The translations under genes and the position numbers were made by a program. From assembly GCA_001600355.1 (NCBI GenBank), contig BCJU01000003.1, forward strand, positions 2,546,519-2,610,518: a stretch of DNA of 64,000 nt, in the 5' to 3' direction. Source of the stretch: Meira nashicola (Eukaryota > Basidiomycota > Exobasidiomycetes > Exobasidiales > Brachybasidiaceae). The notes below the pieces were generated by a model that did not search any database, was not told where the DNA came from, and was given only the letters and a program-made list of their open reading frames with translations. How positions within the stretch are numbered: position 1 is the first letter of the stretch; the number at the start of each line of letters is the position of its first letter. Of this stretch, positions 1-10,930 are shown one piece after another.

Positions 1-81
1 ATTGAAGATCTAATTAAACACCCGATTGAAGGTTAGCAGAAGAGTACGTATTGATCGCTCTGACTTGCACCTTCTTCCTGC

Positions 82-1965
82 ATGGCACTCATGCCTCCGC
101 GTCGATCTGCACGCCTATCCGAAGACAATTTTGGTAATCACGATCAACAATTATCCAGCTCGCCAAATGTATTCCAAGATCGTACTCGTGGAGGGACAAA
201 ATGGGCAACCTCTACAGCTGTCAAGGCGATCGGCAATGGCGGTAAACAACAAAAGAATACTAGCTCTACAGACGGATCGGCAGGTTCTTCATCAACAGCA
301 GCTACAGGAATAGAATCTAGCAAAACAACCGTTGCAGATCAAAAACCTCGAAAAGAGAGAAGATGGGAAGAAATTGACGAAGAATCGGAAAATGAAGAAG
401 AGGATGGAGATTTTATGAACGGGTTCACAAGACCTGTAATTACTGGAAATGCAAAACATGCTGCTTCTTTACCCGTTCCAAGGCAACCTAGAAATACTTT
501 TCACGAACAAGCAGGTGATGATGGTTTTATATTTTCGAACGTGAATCCAACTGTTAATGCAAAAGGGAAAGGGAAAGCGTCAGCAGTTGAAGGAGCTAGA
601 GGAGCACCGCCAAGGCTTTCTGCTTCTGGAAATGCTTCTAAGAATGGCGAGACGATAAGAACAGCTTCGAGTGGAAATGATCGACGTGTATCTTCAGGAC
701 CGGTGAAAGCAGTCAGACGGGTTTCTCTTCTTCGAGATGGTACAGCAGCCGTTCCACATCCCAATATTGCCGATACAGAACTTTATCGACATTGCAGTAG
801 CGATCTCGACCCTCGACAAAGGCTTCAGCATTTAGCTATTTGGACGTTAGAGAGAAGTTTTGCAAAGATAATGAAAACATATTCGGCACCATCTTCGTCT
901 CGTCATACGCTTGATGATACCGTTCGAGGAACGATTAACAATCTTGTACAAAATACTCTTTTGCTTGATTGGCCAGGGCGAAGGAGAATGGAAACATCTG
1001 CAAAGCAAGGAAAGAACTCGATTGATTCTTTGCGACCACATCCAAGAAATGAAGCTAATGCAAAAACGGAAATTCAATTACAAAAACAGATCGATTTGAT
1101 GGAAAGTGAAGTGAAAGCATGGAAAGAAGCAGAGAGTGAGATGGAGCAGTTGGAAGGAGAGATACGGTCATTGCAATGCACACTTTCTAGTCTCAACTCT
1201 GAAAAAGATGATTGCAGTGAATTGTCCGATTATCTCTTACCGCAAGCCTCATCATTACAAGACCAAAAGGACGAAAAAGCTTTAGATTCAATGCGTAAGT
1301 CTTTAGCAAATGCAGCAACTTGGCTTCCCACATCCGAATCTTCCAATTCCGATGCATTTTCAACCGCTCAATCAGACTTTGTCCGACTATCAGAAGATCT
1401 ATTCGTACGCGATACAGGAGAAAGAGTGCCTTCAAGACCAACCAAGAGAAGAAGAACGACTTCTCATCGTGGCGAAGGTGAAGGTGAATCTATACGATTG
1501 GACTCAATACCTCTTCATTTGCAAGGTACAGATAGCGATCCAAGATGGGAAGATGTGGAATTCAATGCAGATCTCTTGAACTCACGTTCACATACCTATG
1601 CTCAATTGGCAAGATTGTCAGATCGATATACAACTGCAGTCTCTGCTCGTGGTGCACAGGCAATTGGAGAATTAATCGGTAGTGAAGACAGATCGTCTAC
1701 AGTCTCAATGCGTGCACGAGAAAGTGAAACAGATGCTGCAACTTCTTCTTCAATGATTTCCAGAGAAGGTCAAAATACCCTACAAAGAATCTTATCTGGA
1801 ATTCGTAAATTGGAACGCGGATCAACAATTGCCGATGAAGAAGTTGAAGGAGAAAGGACAAATCTTCCACATCCTTCCGAAAGCAAAGGTGGACCATCAG
1901 TCGGTGATGTTTCGGATGGAGATATTTTACGGGCTTTTGCCGGTATAAGTCGTGCTCGTCGCTGA
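82..1965 (+). CDS. DSN1: Kinetochore protein Mis13/DSN1 (Mis12-Mtw1 complex subunit)
   Basis: This gene probably encodes the Mis13/Dsn1 subunit of the Mis12/MIND complex, which links centromeric chromatin to the Ndc80 microtubule-binding complex. The 627-residue product has a low-complexity, basic and acidic N-terminal half that opens with PPRRSARLS. From about residue 235 comes the family's conserved helical block, around LYRHCSSDLDPRQRLQHLAI and the following W/ERSF segment. A charged coiled coil covers about residues 335-375, and a Ser-rich tail contains KRRRTT near 455. The first ATG is at 82; a second in-frame ATG three codons later (MPPRRS) is equally possible. No intron is needed. Dsn1 orthologues diverge strongly, so the assignment rests on the Arg/Leu/Trp block plus coiled-coil order. 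It is moderately confident. An alternative would be another coiled-coil nuclear protein. Confidence 0.72.
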   Translation: MALMPPRRSARLSEDNFGNHDQQLSSSPNVFQDRTRGGTKWATSTAVKAIGNGGKQQKNTSSTDGSAGSSSTAATGIESSKTTVADQKPRKERRWEEIDEESENEEEDGDFMNGFTRPVITGNAKHAASLPVPRQPRNTFHEQAGDDGFIFSNVNPTVNAKGKGKASAVEGARGAPPRLSASGNASKNGETIRTASSGNDRRVSSGPVKAVRRVSLLRDGTAAVPHPNIADTELYRHCSSDLDPRQRLQHLAIWTLERSFAKIMKTYSAPSSSRHTLDDTVRGTINNLVQNTLLLDWPGRRRMETSAKQGKNSIDSLRPHPRNEANAKTEIQLQKQIDLMESEVKAWKEAESEMEQLEGEIRSLQCTLSSLNSEKDDCSELSDYLLPQASSLQDQKDEKALDSMRKSLANAATWLPTSESSNSDAFSTAQSDFVRLSEDLFVRDTGERVPSRPTKRRRTTSHRGEGEGESIRLDSIPLHLQGTDSDPRWEDVEFNADLLNSRSHTYAQLARLSDRYTTAVSARGAQAIGELIGSEDRSSTVSMRARESETDAATSSSMISREGQNTLQRILSGIRKLERGSTIADEEVEGERTNLPHPSESKGGPSVGDVSDGDILRAFAGISRARR

Positions 1966-2628
1966 TTTGATTTACCTGTTCTCACCTATCTCCCTTAGTC
2001 ATTTTACTTGTCTTGTACTATTATTTGTTTATGTATGCATTGCTTGGTATTGCACTCTGTAATTGCCGCTGGTCAGTACATTAAAACATTATGGCCTCAT
2101 CTGAATCAAAGGATATCTATCAAACGTTACCGATATGGACATGCTTTCATTTTCGTGTGACAAACAAAATTGGTTGTGAAGTGTATGATCATTAGAATAT
2201 GTACCGAATTATGCTACTTGTGGACAATGTTATGAAGAGAGGTTGTACATCTGATTCGCTATCTGTTTTTTTTAGTTTTTTTTAATTTTGTAGATTTTTT
2301 GAGTCATTAAAGTGGGATTTCAAAGGCTAGATCCGCAGTCAATTGTCCGTATATGATACATTCATTCGATTTTTGTTCGTGTGATAGACCGAAGACTTTG
2401 ACTTGATGATTTTCAGATACATGCGAAGTGTGGTATAATGGATTGTGTTTTTTTTTGTTTCTTCTTTTCACTTTTCTTTACCCTTTGCCCGTGTTTCCCT
2501 TTGCTGATATTCAATTCTCTTGATAGAGTGTGTTGAAATAACGCAAATGAAACTCGCCCGTTCTTGTTCTTGTACACGTATTTACATTTTCTTCGTCTTG
2601 CTCACTGCAACTCAATCAGCCATTGCAC
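1966..2628. other. Convergent intergenic region between DSN1 and MYB gene
   Basis: This AT-rich spacer of about 660 bp separates the stop codons of two convergent genes, so it should hold both 3' UTRs. It contains several T tracts (for example near 2266-2292 and 2448-2460). No open frame resembles a protein, and no RNA gene was recognised. Confidence 0.6.
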
Positions 2629-5003
2629 TTATACAGACACGTTACTCTGACATTTTGGATTGCAAGCTTCCAACATGAGCTCGCTTTCGGCGTTCATGTT
2701 TCTTTCTTGATGAACGAATTCGCTGTCATCGTAACCGTGAATATGAACATCTTGATTAACTTGCACGTTTCGTCGATCTTCATGTGAATCGAAAGAGAAA
2801 GATGTTGAACTACGAATGCCAGATTGAATATCTTCCTCTTTTGATGACGCTTGGCTTTCCACCGATGCAGGTATCTCGGGCGAAATAAGGTGAGCAATAT
2901 TGGCAGCATGATGAGCTGTAGCGTAATAAGACGCATCTAAACGATTCTTATCAATGAAATTTGTAGGACGACGAGATGAAGTAGCACCCATCGGCTCCAC
3001 ATTGTTTGGAGACGTCAAAGAAGCAATGTCCAACGGATTACGCGAGCCACGATTCATTTCTCTAGGAATGCTCCAAGCTGATTGACTCATCTCGGATACC
3101 GGTGAGGAGATCATAGAGATGCTAGAATGTTGACTTGAAGGGTACGATGACGAAGCGTATTGGACAGTATTACCACCGAGCTGTACGTTCGGATAGAGTG
3201 GAGGGCGGGCAATATGTGCCAAGCCATTATAGACATATGCATCTGCATCAATCGGACGATTGTACAAGGCATGACTGAGAGAATTGTTGGTTGGATTATA
3301 AATCTCCGTCGTGCGGCGATTTCCATCATCAGTATCCAGTTGCACGGGCGATTGTTGAATCACATTTGACGAAGCAGATGTTTCAATCGGAGTTGAGTGC
3401 ATGGAAGTATGACCGTGACCACTATTGTTGAAACTTGCGTTCGTCCATTGCACGTCCTTCAGATTGTCCGAAGGTGGCATCTGCGAACGAACGGTAGGAT
3501 ATTGCCCATGTGAAACCTGATTAGTATGTTGAATCAGTTTACGATAGCCCTCGTCAAAATTCATTGCTTGCGGACTAAATGTCATGAGTGGAGCTCGTGC
3601 GTACGATGGCCTAGCGTTTGCATTTCCAGACGCAAGACCATTAAGGGCTGCATTCGCATTCGAATAGGGATTGGTACTTCCTCGCAATTGATTTGAACTG
3701 TGCCCATTGTTGTCCTGTGGATTGGCAGAATCTAATGTGTTGCCACCGGCAGCAGCAGCCATAGCAGCTGATGTTTCCAGATTTGCTTGCACATTGTCAC
3801 GGTTATGGGTTAACGAGAATGGCATCATTGGATCGTAGCGTAAGTTGTTATACATAGCATTGGCTGCTTCTTGTTCTGCTCGAGCTTCTTGGGCTGCAGG
3901 TTGATTAGCTGCTGCCTGTGCTGGATCAAAAGGTGTCATTGCACTATGCACGAGAAGTTCGGTTGAATGTGGCTGTAAAGCTTCCTTCTTTTGCATACTT
4001 GTCACACCGGGTGCGCATCCTCCACGGCTCATTGCAACGTTTAACTTGTGCAAGATATGGCCGCTATTAAAGTTCATCACACGACGATGTCTTCTGTTCA
4101 AGTGATCAATGCGATTTTTGCACGATAGACCCGAACGTCCGTTTAAACGTTCGGTCGCAATTCTTGACCATGCTCTTCCCAATTCACGAACTGCTTTCAG
4201 CAAGTTTTCATCTTCTTTTTCCGTCCAAGGATCATGTTTCAAAGTAGGATCGAGGGAGTCGTTCCAACGTTTCCAACATTGATCTCCCGTTCGTGTTCCA
4301 ACATCGGCGGCAACCGCTTTCCATCTAGAAGAAAACATGTGAAAAAGAGTAGAAAAGTTGTACAAATGTAGAAATTCAGTATGCTGTTCATATTGACCGT
4401 ATTATAATAAAATATGTGAAGAAGAAAAGAAAAATGAAATGGAAAACTCAGCGTTACTCACTTATTGGGACCGTACAGCTCAATACTTGCCATCAGTCGT
4501 TCATCTTCTGCTCGACTCCATCTACCTTTGCGTAAAACAGCACCAGGCTTTTCACTTTCGGTCAAATTGGGTTCCATTGAAGATCTTTGAGAAGAAGAAT
4601 GTGCAATTGAATGTTGCTCCTCTTGCTCCACCTGGGAGACTGTTCGATGCGTGTTTGAGTAATCCAAATCCTTAAGATCATTCTTTTGACGTTGAGAGAT
4701 AGGAGGAGGTAAGAAATTCGGCCAAGGAGGCGGAATGCCTCTCACTTCTCTGGTCATTGGAACACTCGATGGAACTGTGTTCGTCCACAAATGAGCTTGT
4801 TGCTGTGCAATGGATGAATGTGAATCCAGAGAAGGAGAAAGCATTTGTTGCTCAGCAGATGAGAGAATTGCATGAGATCTAGGCACAAAATGTTGACTAG
4901 AATATTGTGGTTGCAATTGCGCTCTACATGTTTGACGAACAGGAGGATATGGTGCTGTCATGGGAGGATGAATCAAAGGATATGGACGTTGCTTTTTTGG
5001 CAT
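2629..5003 (-). CDS. R2R3-type MYB DNA-binding protein, two exons
   Basis: This is a putative transcription factor with two tandem MYB/SANT repeats. Exon 1 is 5003..4462 and exon 2 is 4324..2629. The 137-nt intron (4461..4325) starts GTGAGT and ends TTCTAG, and it splits a Lys codon inside the first repeat. Splicing joins ...ELYGPNK to WKAVAADVGTRTGDQCWKRW, so the repeat is intact only in the spliced form. Repeat 1 covers about residues 159-208. Repeat 2, starting DPWTEKEDENLL, covers about 212-262 and ends in the basic NRRHRR. The remaining ~480 residues are Asn/Ser/Gln-rich and look disordered. The start is the ATG at 5003 (context GCCACCAAGATGCC); the frame extends 39 nt upstream only to a GTG. 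Product is 745 residues. The repeats resemble fungal FlbD/Myb1-type regulators, but target and role are unknown. Confidence 0.85.
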
Positions 5004-6534
5004 CTTGGTGGCAAAATCGGGCAAAAACTCGAATGTATGCACGTATGACGAGTATGGAGGAAATAAGACCGTGTATGATGTAAAAAAGCAAGACTTTTAT
5101 GTTCTCCTGATTTTGAACAGAGTGGTTAGAAAGAAGAAGTATGGCGGAGGTTGAGATGTCTTAAGTATCTTTTCGTTTTTGCTTGTTAGTACAATCTTAC
5201 CGGTCAACTATTGTCCATGCAAGATCAGGTGGGTAAAAGCAGGATTGCGTATAATGTCGTATGCGTGAAGCCTACTCATCCCTTTTTTTTTTCTTTTGAC
5301 GCCCAATTTTTGCCCGTACGGTGTCTTTTTTACTTTTTTTTCACTCTTTGAATCGGATTTTCAGTATCTCGTCAGCCTTTTTCGCATCTATTTCCTCTTT
5401 TCACCGCATTTTTTTCAAGAGAATTTAACTGCAATCAATGTCCGCTTGTCCGCATTTATTTGAGAAATGAAGCACAGCAAAAACCGTCCGTTTGAATTAC
5501 GCTTTCTCGCCCACTTTGATGATCTCATTCATGCTCGGAACCTTAGGCTTTTTTTTGTTTGACTTGGTGCGTATTTTGTGATTGCATTTTACAATTTCCG
5601 TCATCCATGATCCGGAAGGGATCGGATAGTTGGAAAATAAAAAGAGGTATGAAAAAGTCCAAAATTATGGCATCGCATAATCATTATATGCGTTAGCTTT
5701 CTTTCCTAAATCAACTCTTTTATTTTCTTCTCAATTTTTAAATGACGGAGTATTGACTCTTTCCTTCTCTTTTTTGCATTTCTTAATCTCGGTAAATTGC
5801 TAGCCGTACAGACGGACAAATTCACTGCACAACTAGGCACGCACAATAAAAGCAAACCTTAATTAACCGCTTTACTCGGCACAGCATCGAACAAATACAA
5901 AGGGAAACGCCCATTAGTTGTAATATTGTGTGTAGAACGAAGCAAAGGGCGGATTACTCCGATTTACCTAGGCTTAGAGAATGAAGGGCGCAAGGAGGAT
6001 GATTACTACTGCTTGAAAAGCTGTATAGAATTACTGCTCTATATGTTCTTTTTGAGAGGTTAAACTTTGATTTATGCTGAGCAAAGCCAAAAATCCTGCA
6101 AGACAGCATAATCAGGTTTTTCATTCGGACCGCTATTGGTGGGAGTTTATTTTTCATGCACCTTTTGAAGAAGGTCAATCCGATGAACAGAGTGAAAAAA
6201 AAAAGCCTTTAACGCCCTCATTAACAAGAGGGACAAGTCGCCGTTACTTAACCATTTTGGGAAGGAAAAGAAGAGTAAATGAAGCGGCCAGCATCAGAGT
6301 GGGGGACCGTACGAATCGGGGCGTTAGAATCACAACAATGGCCTAGACCTTTTTTCTGGCCGCTCTACTTCTTACATCACAATTACGGTCATTTCTTGAT
6401 CGATCTCTTCGTTGGCCGTGGAGAAGGACGCCACCCATATAGAAATGATCAAAAGTTGATTTTTAAGGGAATAATATACATCTTTGCAAACGTATGCTGA
6501 TATTCTTCTACTAAAGTCAAATTGTGAAATATTA
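5004..6534. other. Long intergenic region upstream of the MYB gene
   Basis: About 1.5 kb lies between the MYB start codon and the end of SNU13. It is rich in T and CT tracts on the + strand (5281-5410, 5700-5790), as expected for a promoter and long leader of the minus-strand MYB gene. Short open frames at 5954-6500 show no domain, no splice-linked continuation and no coding-like composition. No tRNA or other RNA was recognised. Confidence 0.5.
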
Positions 6535-6990
6535 TCAAATCAACAAACGTTCAATCTGCATAAAGGAAGGAAAAAAATGTCAGTACAAATGACCAAGAAC
6601 ATCCATTATCATACGCAAAGCAATACTCACAGCTTGTTTGACGGTTTCAATTTGACTTTGCAATTCACGTGCTTCGTTTGTAGTCACACTAGCAGCAACG
6701 ACTGGACGAGAAACACCACAAGCACGTCCAAGAGCAGTCTTTGAAGGAACGAAAACGTAAGGAACATTCTTATCTTCACAAAGGAGAGGCAAATGCAAAA
6801 CGATTTCGATCGGTTCAACATCTGCAGTCATGACGATAAATTCGGCAATACCTCTGTTGAGAGTTTTTGTAGCTTCGTTTGCACCTTTTTTGAGTTGCTT
6901 ATAGTGAGAAGCTTGTTGAATCAAATCCAAAATTTGGTTGGTCAAGCCAGCATCGGCCAAAGGGAATGCTTTTGGGTTAGGAGCAGACAT
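6535..6990 (-). CDS. SNU13: SNU13 / 15.5K protein of U4/U6.U5 tri-snRNP and box C/D snoRNPs
   Basis: SNU13 is an L7Ae-family RNA-binding protein. It binds the kink-turn of U4 snRNA and of box C/D snoRNAs in the nucleus. Exon 1 (6990..6631) encodes 120 residues that match the family almost throughout, including [20 protein letters not shown] and [15 protein letters not shown]. An intron with donor GTGAGT and acceptor ATGCAG (6630..6556, 75 nt) follows. A 21-nt last exon (6555..6535) then encodes IERLLI and the stop. Total length is 126 residues, the usual family size. Reading through the donor gives a false 16-residue tail instead. The start codon is an ATG preceded by a short AT-rich leader. 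It is divergent from the HAD phosphatase gene. Very confident. Confidence 0.97.
6556..6630 (-). other. SNU13 intron
   Basis: This 75-nt intron has a GTGAGT donor and a CAG acceptor and lies between codons (phase 0). Removing it restores the canonical Snu13 C-terminus IERLLI. Confidence 0.93.
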
Positions 6991-7405
6991 GGCGTTACGT
7001 TTTGAATTGGTTAAAAGGTTAACGTGTTTGTTTGAAAATTGAATGAGAACGACCTCACACGAATCGACGGATCACGGGTCAATAAAATGATGATCGGATG
7101 GGATGATAGTCACGACAACACAATTGAAAAAACGCGCACTCAGCCTGTTTGCCAATTCTTCTAATTTCTTGCTCAAATTTCCAAAATTATTCTCAAACAC
7201 GTGACCTTTTTCTGTTAGGCGTCAAAGGCGCGTTTATCGATTACTAAGCAAAAGTTTAAAAATCAAGAAGAACAAAAGCTTATTTTGGCAATACGCTAAT
7301 TTGCAACACGAATCGATAAAGCGCAGAGTGGAGAAGATATTCGGGATTGTCATCCTGACCAAATTTCTCATCGGTGTACGAACGACATTGTCCCATACAG
7401 ACCAG
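6991..7405. promoter_or_regulatory. Divergent promoter region SNU13 / HDHD5-like
   Basis: About 415 bp separates the start codons of two divergent genes, so it must hold both promoters and leaders. An ACGTGACC element lies at about 7199-7206. No TATA box is clear enough to place either start. Confidence 0.5.
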
Positions 7406-8545
7406 ATGACGGCGTCAAGAAGAGGATACAGCGCTTTCAAGTCTTTCTCTTTGCTATCATCGAGACATCTCGTTTGCACAAATCAATATATACCTAATGC
7501 CGTTCGACATTTCTCAACATCAAATGCGCTTAATAACAAGCGGATAGCATTTGCATTTGATATCGATGGCGTATTAAAAGCAGGAGAAAAAGTTTTACCT
7601 CAAGCAAGAAGAGCATTGGCTATGCTAGAAGGTGAAAATGCAAAAAATCTAAAGATCCCATACATTTTCATCACCAACGGAGGAGGACCATCTGAGCATG
7701 AACGAGCAAAAAAGTTGAGCAAAGAATTTGAGCTAGACATTCTGCCCGATCAAGTGATTCAAGCGCATACAGTCTTGCAATCGCTTACTAAACGATTTGC
7801 TGAACAACCGGTGCTCATGATAGGAGGACCAGATCGGCCGCCAGGCGCATCGAGAAAAGTGATGGAAGATTACGGTTTCAAAGATGTATATACTGCGCAT
7901 GACGTTCATGCTTGGCAACAATCTTCTTGGCCATTTTCCAAACCTGCAAAAGAACAAGAAACAAGTATACGCAAAGCAGACTTTTCCAAAATCCATTTTG
8001 CTGCAGTTTTGGTATTTCATGACAGTCGTGATTGGGGAAGGGATTTGCAGTATATTTGTGACGTTTTACGTTCCCCCGATGGTAGGATTGGGGTTGTAGG
8101 AGATGATACGCATCCACAACCTTTTTTGGCATTTTCTCATGGCGATCTACTTTGGGGCAATGATTTTACTGCACCAAGATTTGGTCAAGGAGCGTTTCAA
8201 GAGGCTGTAAAGGCAGTATACGAAATCACGAGCGGAAGACCATTGGAAGCTGTCACGTTTGGCAAACCACAAAGATTAACATACGAATATGCTGATGCTT
8301 TACTCAGAGAAAGGATGACATTGAAAAATGCAAACACACAAACTGATGGAGACGTTTCAGTTTGGATGATTGGCGACAATCCAGCTTCGGACATTGCAGG
8401 GGCTAATGGATTTGGCTGGAAATCAGCACTGGTACGAACGGGTGTTTATCGCGATCAAGATGGACCTCCGAAGCACAAACCGACAATCCTTGTTGATGAT
8501 GTAGAAGAAGCCGTTCGAAAAGCAATCGAAGAGGATTGGCAGTGA
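7406..8545 (+). CDS. Mitochondrial HAD-superfamily hydrolase, HDHD5/CECR5 type
   Basis: This predicted HAD-fold phosphatase belongs to the HDHD5/CECR5 (yeast Ykr070w) group; the natural substrate is not settled in the family. The 379-residue product starts at the ATG at 7406. The frame extends 105 nt upstream only from a TTG. The N-terminus (MTASRRGYSAFKSF...RHFSTSNAL) is basic and Ser-rich without acidic residues, as in a mitochondrial presequence. HAD motif I is FDIDGVL (first Asp near residue 51), followed by the capping region after FITNGGGPS. The C-terminal acidic motif is GDNPASDIAGANG (about 319-331). The typical LLWGNDFTAPRFGQG block lies between them. No intron is needed. Confidence 0.9.
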   Translation: MTASRRGYSAFKSFSLLSSRHLVCTNQYIPNAVRHFSTSNALNNKRIAFAFDIDGVLKAGEKVLPQARRALAMLEGENAKNLKIPYIFITNGGGPSEHERAKKLSKEFELDILPDQVIQAHTVLQSLTKRFAEQPVLMIGGPDRPPGASRKVMEDYGFKDVYTAHDVHAWQQSSWPFSKPAKEQETSIRKADFSKIHFAAVLVFHDSRDWGRDLQYICDVLRSPDGRIGVVGDDTHPQPFLAFSHGDLLWGNDFTAPRFGQGAFQEAVKAVYEITSGRPLEAVTFGKPQRLTYEYADALLRERMTLKNANTQTDGDVSVWMIGDNPASDIAGANGFGWKSALVRTGVYRDQDGPPKHKPTILVDDVEEAVRKAIEEDWQ

Positions 8546-9653
8546 ATGAAGGCAAACGCAATCGCCGCAACCATTGCCGACGTCCGGCGGATAGGGCGAG
8601 AACTTTTAGTAGACATCCGCAATTTCAATGCTCGATGGGGACCTTCACAGTTACTGCCAAGGCTCGCATAATGTAATCCTCTCTCGTTTGAGAATTCAGG
8701 TACAAAAGCGATGTGCCTGCATGAAAATTCAAATTTTCCTATGGTTCCCATCTAGTGGTAAAAATAAGGCGGCGGCGGCGGCGGCTGAAAGACATTTGCG
8801 GAGTGGTCATTTATGGCGTCTTGAAGAAGAAGATTAAACTACTCTACATACATACGCCGCGGCTATTGCATCATTGTTTGTTTATAGTCGAACTTCTTCT
8901 TCATTGTCTATACATAGCTCGAGCTTTGCCGAGGCAATCATGAGGTCCTCCAATTTGTTTCATTGGATTGTTCATGCACATTTAGACTTTTTTGGTCCAA
9001 TTTGAGCGTGTTCTATGTAGTCGCCATATTCTCTTGCATCCATGAGAACCGTTCCGGACAAAATTAATGTATGTATAACTGATGAGGTACACAAAACTTT
9101 TGGCATAAAGGCAGTGTGCAAATTTTTTTTGTTAAAACGCGTTAATATTAAATGCCACCTTTTTTATCACTGCATTTCGCATCAAATTAAGTACTTTTCC
9201 TGTGTTGACTTTTTTCTTCTTGGTTATTTTTACACTAATGAAAATGTTTATTCCGCATATTGATGGAGGCGACTGGGCGGTCAACGAATGATGGATATTC
9301 TTTCCTTTTCCAATCTTTGACTATTGATGAGTGTCATAACTTATTTGATCGTCCGCTATCCATCCTAATTTTATGCAATTGCCATGTGCATGTAAGTGTG
9401 AGGACCTGCAGGGGAGTAAAGAACTCCGACGGGGCAACTCTTCATTTGGCTGATTCAATGCCCGATTATCTCTATTTTCTAATTTGATCGAAATGAGTAC
9501 CTGCACGTTTGTGTTGGTGAAATTTTTTGTTTCTACCTCTTTGTCTTTTTGCGATTGTATCATACTTAAGAACGCTACTTTAACTTCTTCAAATATTTAT
9601 TTTTCCTCTATCCATTACTTCGATCCTCTACTCATAGACGAAATATTGACAAA
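8546..9653. other. Intergenic region upstream of the zinc transporter
   Basis: This 1.1-kb stretch holds the 3' end of the HAD gene and the promoter of the ZIP transporter. It contains a (GGC)6 microsatellite at 8768-8785 and AT-rich sequence. Small open frames have no coding signature. I saw no convincing Zap1-type zinc-responsive element. Confidence 0.5.
8768..8785. repeat. (GGC)6 microsatellite
   Basis: Six perfect GGC units lie in otherwise AT-rich intergenic DNA downstream of the HAD hydrolase gene. Confidence 0.9.
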
Positions 9654-10718
9654 ATGGCAGACGCGGATTTATCAGCATGCTCTGGTCCTCCAGAAGATAT
9701 TGCAACCGGTATCGGATTGCGAATTGGAGCGATCTTCATCATTGGTTTTAGTTCATTGGCAACAACCTTGTTTCCCGTCATCACAAAAAGAGTACCAAGG
9801 TTGGCAGTGCCTGAAGCTATCTTCAATTTTGCAAAATATTTCGGAAGTGGTGTGATTATTGCAACTGCATTTATTCATCTTTTGGGACCGGGTATTGAAG
9901 AACTCGGAAGCCCATGTCTAAGTGAAGATTTCCAAAAATACCCTTTCGCTCTTGCGTTTAGCATGATTGCTATGTTTGTCCTTTTCTTTGTTGAATTAAT
10001 GTCATTCAGAATCGGAGCAGGTTTGGCAAGCAAATTGGCCTATGACCCTCACGTTGGCGGACATCATCATGCAAACGAACATGCCGTTCCTCGTAGTGGC
10101 CCTGTTCCATCAGCAAAGGACGAAGAAGAGAATGTTGATCTAAGCGAATCACCAAGAACGATTGAAAAAGCGAATTCAGACGAAGAAGTCGGCGTTATTG
10201 ATCCAACTCAAGCCGGCCTTTCAGCAGCAGCAAGTGAAATTTTGGGTGTAATGATTTTGGAATTCGGTGTGATCTTCCATTCGGTCATTATTGGTATCAC
10301 ATTAGGAACTACAAAAAATGACGAATTCACAACATTGTTTATCGTTTTAATTTTCCATCAAGCATTCGAAGGTCTTGGTTTGGGTACTCGTTTGGCTCTC
10401 TTGCCCCTTCCCAAGAAATCATGGATTCCATTTATTGGCGGTATTTCTTACGCATGGGTTACTCCGATCGGTATCGCAATCGGTTTGGGAATTCGTTCAT
10501 CGTACAACGAATCCAGTGCTACAGCAAACTATGTCACGGGTACTTTTGATTCTGTTTCTTCAGGTATTCTTCTTTACACAGGTTTGGTGGAATTATTGGC
10601 ACACGAATTTATCTTTAACGAAAAGATGCGCACCGCTCCTTTGGGCAAGGTCCTCTTGAGTGTGTTTGAAATGTTATTGGGCGCCGGTTTGATGGCATTA
10701 TTGGGTTATTGGGCATGA
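9654..10718 (+). CDS. ZIP-family plasma-membrane zinc transporter (ZRT1/ZRT2-like)
   Basis: This is a predicted Zn2+ (possibly Fe2+) uptake permease of the ZIP family, 354 residues long. About eight hydrophobic segments can be seen. Three precede a long polar loop and five follow it. The loop (about residues 130-190) carries the His cluster GGHHHANEH expected for a cytosolic metal-sensing loop. The pore helices carry the family histidines: HSVIIGITLG (about 209-218) and HQAFEGLGLGTR (about 236-247). The C-terminus ends in a membrane helix (MALLGYWA), as is typical. The start ATG (context AAAATGG) precedes a short acidic extracellular N-terminus. No intron is needed. Whether it is high- or low-affinity cannot be told from sequence. 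Confidence 0.95.
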   Translation: MADADLSACSGPPEDIATGIGLRIGAIFIIGFSSLATTLFPVITKRVPRLAVPEAIFNFAKYFGSGVIIATAFIHLLGPGIEELGSPCLSEDFQKYPFALAFSMIAMFVLFFVELMSFRIGAGLASKLAYDPHVGGHHHANEHAVPRSGPVPSAKDEEENVDLSESPRTIEKANSDEEVGVIDPTQAGLSAAASEILGVMILEFGVIFHSVIIGITLGTTKNDEFTTLFIVLIFHQAFEGLGLGTRLALLPLPKKSWIPFIGGISYAWVTPIGIAIGLGIRSSYNESSATANYVTGTFDSVSSGILLYTGLVELLAHEFIFNEKMRTAPLGKVLLSVFEMLLGAGLMALLGYWA

Positions 10719-10930
10719 TTTTATAGATTTCTCCATTCTTTTTCTTCATCATCATTTTCTTCGGCTTCTTTCATTCATATCTGTTTCATTACATTTAACT
10801 TATTGTACACACCATACCCTTTTGTGATAATGATTATCATTTAAGCGAGAATCGTGTGTAATTGAAGTGATACTTTAGTATACAAGTGATGTACAAATTG
10901 TTCTACATTATTGTTGTCGCAAAAATCCCA

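Noticed and set aside
6074..6500. Overlapping + strand frames of 73-90 residues between MYB and SNU13
   Set aside because: Composition is unlike neighbouring proteins; there is no motif, no splice-linked extension and no clear promoter arrangement.
9484..9855. A 123-residue + strand frame overlapping the start of the zinc transporter
   Set aside because: It overlaps the well-supported ZIP gene in another frame and has no family resemblance.
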